The notes under the pieces: generated by a model
Told to the model about the DNA's origin: nothing
The model's database searches: none
What the model saw: the letters and a program-made list of their open reading frames with translations, nothing else
Part shown: positions 56,805 to 64,000 of the stretch, piece by piece
How positions within the stretch are numbered: position 1 is the first letter of the stretch
Layout: each line of letters starts with the position of its first letter
NCBI GenBank assembly: GCA_026119855.1
Contig: JAOWBW010001903.1
Location: 101,463 to 165,462 of the forward strand
Source of the DNA: Campanula takesimana
Lineage: Eukaryota > Streptophyta > Magnoliopsida > Asterales > Campanulaceae
Direction of reading: 5' to 3'
Length of the DNA: 64,000 nt
Position numbers and translations under genes: made by a program

Positions 56805-57494
56805 ATCTCCCCCTATTTGATTGAGATCATTACCTACTATAACAAAGGCTAATTCATTGTACTTGGTAAAAACATGTTTTCAAGAATAAATATTTTATTA
56901 AATATCATGTCCCAAGTCAATGCACACTCTAAGCCAATGTCATAGATTTCTATCATCCTAAAAGGAAAAACAAATTACTAATCCTAGAAGATAGAAATAT
57001 TATTTGAAGCATTTCAAGATAAGTAATTAAAGAAGGATAGAGATGCATCAAACACAATAAACATACTCCAAATGATAATCATTGAGGCAAAGGAGTAATG
57101 GTCACAAAAGAGAAATTTTTGTCAAGTTACAGACCCAAAATAAAAACAGAAAAGTAAATTGTTTTAAACATTAAACATAAAATGTTTCAAATGACCACAT
57201 ACGGTCATATCAAATGCGGTCAATATCGATGAGGTCTTCAATGAATTTTGCGGCAAGAGGAAAGCGGTAAGCTAGGAATTCAATCCTGGAATCATGACTG
57301 GAGGAGTGACTCCATCTTCTTCTTCCTCTTCTCCGTGAGCTTGAACATTGCCGTGACCTGCTTCAGGAGGTTGAAAAGCTTCCTGCGTAGCTTGAATCAC
57401 GCCTTGTCGATTAAGCCTGTTCATTACCGTATTGATGCGGTTGGATAGGAGGTCAATTTTGGTAGATTGTCCTTCAATTCTGACGTTGTTGACT
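56805..57494 (-). other. PPT and spacer of the copia element
   Basis: PPT at 56805-56814. The rest has no ORF; the words GCGGCAAG and GCGGTAAG continue here. Confidence 0.5.
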
Positions 57495-58149
57495 TCAATG
57501 CGGTTGGTTTAAACTTTCATGGCTTCGGTCATTGCGGCAATTTTGGGAGTAAACTTTTCTGCAACCGTAAGAAGTGCGGTATTTGTTTGAACCATATTTC
57601 CTCTTTAGAGAGGATTTCAATTTCTTCAGCTCCTTTCCCAGCTCATCCTTGACTTCAAGTTTATCAGCATTCATAGCCTTTGATAATTCTTTGCTCGCAC
57701 CTTCAACACCATTGACAACACTGGTACTGATGTAATTAGTTTGCTTATGAAGGGCTTCTCTAAGTGCGGCATAAGTGAGAGCAGGATCTGCGGCAGGAGG
57801 TGCGGTAGAGCTGCTAGTTGTTCCTTGCATGATGTCTTTTACTGCCTTTGTTATCACAACACTCTCCCCCTTAATGGTTGAGATCAACTCGGAGGGAAGT
57901 GCAGTAACATCTCGCTTTAAAATGGCTTGATCATTCTTCAACTCAATAACCTCTTCTCGAAGTGCCACCATACTAGACACTAGAGATTCAACCTGTGATT
58001 GGGTGTCTGCCTGCATCTGAGTTAAAAGTTTAACTGCGGCAAGTAGCTCAGCAGTGGATGATGCGGCAGCTTCAGGTTGGGCAGTCGAAGGGGGCACGGC
58101 AGGTTCAGGAGCTGAGGTCGGAGGAACTTCAACGTGTTTGCTCAGAAAC
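57495..58149 (-). CDS. Coiled-coil ORF downstream of copia pol (env-like position), 5' truncated
   Basis: Open on the minus strand from the Tekay-2 junction to 57495. An Ala/Pro-rich start (PPTSAPEPAVPPSTAQPEAAA) is followed by a heptad-rich segment (SQVESLVSSMVALREEVIEL, KNDQAILKRDV) and a Lys-rich helix (VKDELGKELKKLKSSLKRK). The last ~30 codons look out of frame. SIRE-type elements carry an extra ORF with coiled coils in this position, often called env-like; no membrane segment is seen here. Its function is unknown. Confidence 0.55.
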
Positions 58150-60261
58150 TGTCACGACCCAAAATCTAGGCTCTATTTTATTAGTAATTAAATGATTATT
58201 ATTTATTTATTTGCTCAATTATTTATTTAAATTATTATTTGTTTAAATATTTATGTGTGCATTTTATGTTTCATAATATTTATGCCTAGCATTTTATTTG
58301 GGTCATTTGTGCTAGTGTAGAAATGTTGAGTCTAAATTGTTAGTAGGGAGTGTAGTGTTTGTGTGTAGTGTAGTGGAGGGGGCCTAAGTGTTAATCTTTT
58401 AAACATTTCCCTACTCCTCCCTACTCCTTCCCTCGCCTCCCCCATCCTCACACTCCACCTCCCTCTCTCTCCATGGAAACTCCCTCTCTCTCCTCCATGT
58501 ATGGTAAGCTTTTCTCTCTTTCCTTCTCTCTTAATTTTCTTCATCTTCTTCTAGTCATTTCTCATTTCTTAAAACGTGAAATGTGTTTAGATCGTCGTTA
58601 GGATCGCGTAGAACCAAAAGAATTGAATTCCGTCAACTTTGAGATTTACCAAGTAAGTTACTTTTCCCCCATTTTGATGCTAAAATGTTCATATCACGTT
58701 TATATTATGTTTGATGTGTTATATTTGAAGCTTGATTGAGTTTGGAATTTATTGGGAATTTATTTTGGGTTTTGATCAAAATTGTGAAATCTTGAATGTT
58801 GGGTTTGATTCTTGATTTTGGTTGTTAAATGTTGTTGTATGAGTCTTTTTAGACTTATTAGTTGTGTTGGTACATTAGTAAACTAGTTGGAATGTTGGAT
58901 TTTGGTGGAAATGTGTTTTGGGTTAAAAATGGAAGAACCCAGGTTGTTCTTCCCGATTTCCGGCAGACCAGAGTATTGGGCGACCGCCCAAAATTGCCTG
59001 GGCGACCGCACAACTATCTGAAAGTTTTTGGTCGTGTTTGAGGGTCTTTCTGGGCGACCGCACAGTCCCTGGTGGGCGGCCGCACAGTCCTCTGAAAGTT
59101 TACATTTTGTTAATTTGTGTGATTGAAGAATGCGTTTTGATCCAAATCTTGGGTGTCCTTCTAGTTGACCTTAGTGAACATTGTAGTACACTCTAGTGAT
59201 AGGATTGGGTCCTTTGTGATGAAGTTTGTGATGGAAATTGATTAAGTGTAATTGAGATTGTTGGAACACTTTAATTGTGTGTTATTGGTTCATTTCACTT
59301 TCTTGGTGACTTCTTGGTATGGTTCCCTACTTTGGAACCTTGAGTTGTTTATTTAAGCTAGTATTTATTACTTAGAAGTTATTTGAAAGTCCAGCTGGTA
59401 TTTGTGTGTGTTTGGGTGATGAGAAGCATTATGATGGCACGGCCAAGTCCATTGTGATGTTGACCATTGTTTTGCCCCATTATTACCCTCCTCCAGATTG
59501 GCCTTGGATGTGAGAAGAGCTAGCTCCTTTGTGTGTATTTTAGCTTTACTTGGAGCATGACTTTGTGGCATGTCTCCCTTCCCTTGTGACACTTCATTGG
59601 TTATTAGTTCCGGTACCGGGGTTTTCTCTTCGCTTTTATGCTATTATGAAGATGATGATTTGTTGATTATTGAAGTTGCGCAGCGATCCTTTATTTGGAT
59701 GTTCCGGTTTGGAAAACCTTGGCTATATCCTTTGTTATGTGTTTATTTCCGCTGCTATCTGTTAAGTGATAAATGCTATGAGCTATGTGATAATTATTAT
59801 TGCTTATCGCTTCGTGCATCATAGCATGTCATGTAGTTGCATTAGTAACTTATTGAGATTTATCTCACCCCCTTTTCTTTTATCTTTGTTTTTCCTTAAC
59901 CCCCCCCCAGGTGCTAAGGATTAGTCTCGCTGATCACGAGAAAGAGGACGTCGAGTGTGGATCCATTCTTTTGGGGAAGGTTGTTATAGGTTGGTTTACA
60001 TTATGTAAATGTGTAACCATTTTGGGATAGTTGTACCAAACATTGACGTCATTAAGAATTGTATATTTGTATTTTGTTGGGCATAAACTTGTGGAAGTTT
60101 ATGATAGTTGTAATTGGTTTTTATCAAACTTTGTTTTGTAAAACTTTGGATCATCACCTTTTGGTATCAATGAAATTTTTAACTCTGGTATTTCTTAGTT
60201 TTGGTTTTAGAGTCGACGTCTAGATCGCGGTCTCGGGCCTGCGGGGTTCGGGGTCGCGACA
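58150..60261 (+). repeat. 5' LTR of Tekay-2 (2112 bp)
   Basis: It starts TGTCACGACCC and ends GGGGTCGCGACA. A cassette of GGGCGACCGC words lies at 58977-59090. Confidence 0.92.
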
Positions 60262-60276
60262 GTTGGTATCAGAGCT
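60262..60276 (+). other. Primer binding site of Tekay-2
   Basis: GTTGGTATCAGAGCT, complementary to initiator Met-tRNA. Confidence 0.9.
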
Positions 60277-60382
60277 ATGGCATTAGCTCGAAGTATAAGT
60301 CTAGGTGGACTAGTATGACGTAGGTGGGTAGTTGTGTTCGGAGTGAGTAACGGTTGATGTCTTATGCAGGTAATTACTCGCA

Positions 60383-61440
60383 ATGTCTGGAAGAAGAAAT
60401 AGAGGAGGTACAAGTGGGGCACAGAATTAGAATGACTCAAGGAAGAAGCACGTGCCATGTTTCATGGCATGTTCGCGGCGGCCATGAAGGCCATACATGA
60501 TCAAGGTCCGAGGGTAGAACAAGCACCACCCCGCTATGGATTGGAGCAATTTCTGAAGTTGAAACCGGTTGAATTCAATGGGGAACCCGATGTTCGGAAA
60601 GCTGAGTTGTGGATTGAGTCTATGGAAAAGATTTATGATGTATTTGGGTGCACGGATGAGGACAAGGTCTGTTCACGGCTTACAAGCTTGTGGGAGCCCG
60701 CCGAGCATTGGTGGAAGGGTGTTAAAGCTACTTGGGATGATACTCACACGGTGTATGCGTGGGAGTTGTTCGTGCGCAAGTTCAAGGAGCATTTCATTCT
60801 GGTTATTGATCAAAACCGAAAGGAGATCGAGCTTCTCAACCTAGAGCAAGGTGTGTTGTCTATAGCACAATACTCGGCTAAGTTCATAGAATTAGCCCGG
60901 TATTGCGACTATTTGGTGAGGACCGAGGAACAAAAAGATATGAGATTCATTCGGGATTGAAGACCTCCATCCGTACTCAACTTATTGCCCAACGGATTGT
61001 GACTTTCCAAGATGCGCTGGACCGAGCCTACTTAATAGAGCAAGATATCGGGGAGCACAAAAGGAAAACCGAGGTTGTGGGTACGAGTAAACCGGGAAGC
61101 CACGCTAAATCTCAACCTCAACACCGTTCCGATAATCGAGGTAACTTTGGGGGACAATCTCAGTTCCGAGGGCAACCGATCCCAAGGAACCCAGGTACCA
61201 CTTCCGGGAACCAAGGGAGCCAAATTAGGAGGCTTTGTTCATATTGTCAAAAGGAAGGTCATTCTGAAGACCGTTGTTGGAAGAAGCAAGGAAGGTGCAC
61301 CAATTGTGGTCAAATGGGTCACTTTGTAAAAGATTGCCCGAGAGGTAGAGTACAAGCATCCGGGTCAGGAGTTGGTACTAATCAGGGTCAGAAAGGGATG
61401 CTACCGGGAAGCCCAAAATTCAAGGAAAGATATTTGCCAT
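60383..61440 (+). pseudogene. gag: Tekay-2 gag
   Basis: It starts MSGRRNRGGTSGAQN, then TAG at 60428-60430 where D has CAG. Capsid-like core FNGEPDVRKAELWIESMEK, EHWWKGVKATWDD, FVRKFKEHFI; shifts near 60667 and 60955. Two intact CCHC knuckles: CSYCQKEGHSEDRC (61236-61277) and CTNCGQMGHFVKDC (61296-61337). Confidence 0.87.
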
Positions 61441-63318
61441 GAATCAACAACAAGCTACCGATGATCCATCCGTTATTGGAGGTATTATTTCTATGTCTAA
61501 TGTGAGCGCACGAGCGTTAGTAGATCCAGGATCATCTCATTCATACATTTCTGTGCAATTTGCTTCCATGTTAAAATGCTGCATTCGAGTCTTTACCGTA
61601 CGTGCTAGAGGTGTCGACCCCTATAGGAGAATGCTTGATTTCTGATCGATTCTTTCGTGCTTGTGATGTGGTTATTTGTGGTCGTGTCCTTTGCGCGGAT
61701 TGGTAGTTCTTCCTATCCAAGACTTTGATGTCATTTTGGGTATGGATTGGTTGAGCAAGTTTCATGCTTCCGTTGATTGCCGTAAGAAAATTGTTACTTT
61801 TTCTATTCCCGATGTGCCTAAATTTGTGTTTGAGGCTTGTCCTCTGAGTAGAAAGGTTCGCTTAATTTCTTTTATGAAAGCGAGAAAATTTTTGCATAGT
61901 GGTTGTGAGGGGTATTTGGCTAGTGTTCTTGATACTAGGAAAGAACCCCCTAGTTTTGATAGTGTTCGGGTAGTTCGCGAGAATTTCCCGATGTTTTCTC
62001 TACCGAGTATGATATGCCTCCCGATCGTGATATTGAGTTTTGTATAGATTTTTTGCCGGATACGGCTCCGATTTCGAAAGCACCTATAGGTTAGCTCCCG
62101 CAGAGTTAAAAGAATTGAAGGTTCAGTTGCAAGAGTTGCTTGATCGAGGGTTTATCCGCCCTAGTGTTCCCCGTGGGGAGCACCGGTTTTATTTGTGCGG
62201 AAGAAAGATGGTTCGTTAAGATTGTGTATCGATTACCGAAAGTTGAATCAGGTTACGGTGAAGAATAAATACCCTCTACCCCATATTGATGATTTGTTTG
62301 ATCAGCTTCAAGGGTCCGTGGTTTTCTCTAAACTTGATTTGAGGAGTGGGTACCATCAGTTGAAGGTTCGATCGGAGGATATTCCGAAGACTGCTTTTCG
62401 CACTCGTTACGGTCATTATGAGTTCTTGGTTATGCCGTTTGGGTTGACTAACGCGCCGGCCGTGTTTATGGATTTGATGAACCGAGTTTTCCATCCCTAT
62501 CTCGATTCGTTCGTGGTAGTCTTCATCGACGACATTCTTGTTTATTCGAAATCCCGAGAGGAGCACGAGCAGCATTTGAGGACAGTGTTATCCGTTCTTG
62601 CGAGGGAGAAATTATTTGCGAAGTTCAGTAAATGCGAATTTTGGCTCGAGAAGGTGTCATTTCTGGGTCAGTGATTTCTAAAGACGGTATTTCTGTGGAT
62701 CCTTCAAAGATTGAAGCTATATAGTGGATTGGAAGAGACCCGAATCAGTGACAGAGATTAGAAGCTTTCTTGGTTTAGCCGGGTATTACCAAAGATTTAT
62801 TGAGGTTTTCGAGGATTGCTACTCCGATGACTCAGTTGACCCGGAAGAATGTCCCGTTTGTGTGGACCGAGAAATGTGACAAGAGTTTCAAGGAATTGAA
62901 GAAGAGGTTGACTACCTTACCGATCTTGACTTTGCCTAATGGGAGCGATGGCCTAGTGATTTATAGTGATGCTTCGAAAGAGGGTTTGGGGTGTGTGTTG
63001 ATGCAGAATGGGAAAGTAATTGCTTATGCGTCGAGGAAGTTGACCCCTAGTGGACAGAATTACCCCACTCAAGATATGGAGTTAGCGGCTATTGTATTTG
63101 CGTTGCACAAATGGAAGCACTACCTTATGGGGCGAAGTTTGAAAGTTTTTACGGATCACAAGAGTTTGAAATACCTTTTCTCCCAGAAAGAGTTGAATAA
63201 TAGACAACGCCGATGGATGGAATTGTTGAAGGATTATGATTGTACGATTTCTTATCACCCGGGAAAGGCGAATGTGGTAGCCGATGCGATTAGTAGAAAA
63301 TTTATATGGCTTCGATGA
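61439..63318 (+). pseudogene. pol: Tekay-2 protease, reverse transcriptase and RNase H
   Basis: Protease active site ALVDPGSSHSYIS (Asp codon 61523-61525) and VILGMDWLSKF. RT boxes as in Tekay-1, with FIDD at 62522-62533 intact. RNase H VIYSDASKEGLGCVL and DMELAAIVFALHKWKHY. Breaks near 61640, 61705, 62030, 62085, 62168, 62668, 62720 and 63300, mostly one-base losses against Tekay-1. Confidence 0.86.
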
Positions 63319-64000
63319 TGGTTCGGGAATGGAAAATGCTTGAGGATGTTCGAGATTGGTCTCCCGTGAATCGAGACATGGGCTATTTTTGCGAATATTA
63401 GGGTATCTCCGACCCTAATTCAGAGGATAAAGGAAGCTCAGAAGAAGATCCGAGTTGGTGAAGATAATGGGTAAATTGAAAGAAAAAATTTTGAGATTTT
63501 CTTCGAGTTCGAATGGAGTTTTGACTTTCCGTGGTCGTTTGTGTGTTCCGGATGGTTGATGGAATTAAACAGAGAGTTCTTGATGAGGGTCCACAAATCG
63601 AGGTATACTATTCATCCGGGTAGTACGAGATGTATCAGGATTTGAAGCAAACAATTTGGTGGATTAATATGAAAAGAGAGATACGGAGTATGTTTCGAAG
63701 TGTCTAACGTGTCAGCAGGTCAAAGCCGAGCATCAGAGCCGCGGGATTACTTCAGTCGCTAGAGATTCCGGAGTGTAAATGGGAGCATGTGATATGGATT
63801 TCGTTACGGGACTACCTCGTACCGTAGGAAGTATGACAGTGTTTGGGTAATAGTGGATAGATTGACCAAGAGTGCCCATTTCTTGCCTATTGAATCAGAT
63901 AATCGATGGAGAGCTTGCGACCTTTACATTGATGAGATTGTGAGATTGCATGGGGTTCCGGTTAGCATTGTGTCAGATCGAGACCCGAGGTTTACTTCTA
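63319..64000 (+). pseudogene. pol: Tekay-2 integrase, N-terminal part
   Basis: Alignable base by base to Tekay-1 3440-4135: zinc-region text, then DFVTGLPR-like and VWVIVDRLTKSAHFLPI, ending at SDRDPRFTS at the window edge. Very many one- and two-base losses, so no frame is open for long. Confidence 0.8.

Larger units (their letters stand above)
55275..58149 (-). mobile_element. Copia element of SIRE/Maximus type, 3' part
   Basis: On the minus strand: a coiled-coil ORF, a spacer, PPT AGGGGGAGAT and the 3' LTR. The phrases TCTAGAGGGGGGGTGAATAG and ACAATCTCCCCCTATTTGA on the plus strand are typical of SIRE-type copia ends in plants (from memory). Pol lies beyond the Tekay-2 insertion at 58150, out of reach here. 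Confidence 0.65.
58150..64000 (+). mobile_element. Tekay-2: Ty3/gypsy chromovirus, 3' end outside the window
   Basis: 5' LTR, initiator-Met primer site, gag, protease, RT, RNase H and the start of integrase. It is inserted in the copia coiled-coil ORF (target bases GAAAC, 58145-58149). It is closely related to Tekay-1 in both LTR and pol. Confidence 0.9.

Overview
This window looks like nuclear DNA of a flowering plant (probably a eudicot) with a repeat-rich genome. The one host gene recognised is a plant family-1 beta-glucosidase, split by GT/AG introns, at the left edge (1-1671, minus). A run of exactly 100 N (1672-1771) separates it from everything else, so its adjacency to the repeats is only a scaffold join.

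From 1772 to 64000 the window is a nest of LTR retrotransposons with no further host gene that I can support. The outermost visible element, F (7155-11395, minus), is a Ty3/gypsy element of the Tat type. It is cut on the left by a Tekay-type chromovirus (Tekay-1, pol plus 3' LTR, 1772-7154). On the right, element G (minus, Tat type) starts at 11396 inside F's integrase. G is split by element C (Tat type, plus, 17287-52620) inside its second RNase H. C is itself split by element E (27204-36631, non-autonomous Tat, target duplication CAACC) between RNase H and integrase, and by element D (39397-48038, Tekay-like with gag only, target duplication TCAGG) inside its antisense ORF. The right part of G (52621-55274) ends where a SIRE/Maximus-like copia element (55275-58149, minus) is inserted. 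That element is cut at 58150 by Tekay-2 (58150 to beyond the window).

The Tat elements F, G and C share one plan: gag, protease, reverse transcriptase, RNase H, a second archaeal-type RNase H, integrase, a non-coding spacer, a DUF7745-like ORF on the opposite strand, tandem repeats, a CCGAGGGGCTC polypurine tract and the 3' LTR; each shows the part of this plan that survives in the window. The spacer holds two short hairpin modules that recur in F, G, C and the non-autonomous E, with compensating stem changes. I consider these the most interesting signal here.

The LTRs also carry short, family-specific, CpG-rich words. In the three Tekay LTRs a cassette of such words sits at nearly the same offset but with a different word in each. 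Nearly every ORF is broken by stops or one-base shifts. Some of these are clearly old mutation, but the pattern in the beta-glucosidase and in Tekay-2 also fits unpolished indel errors in the assembly.
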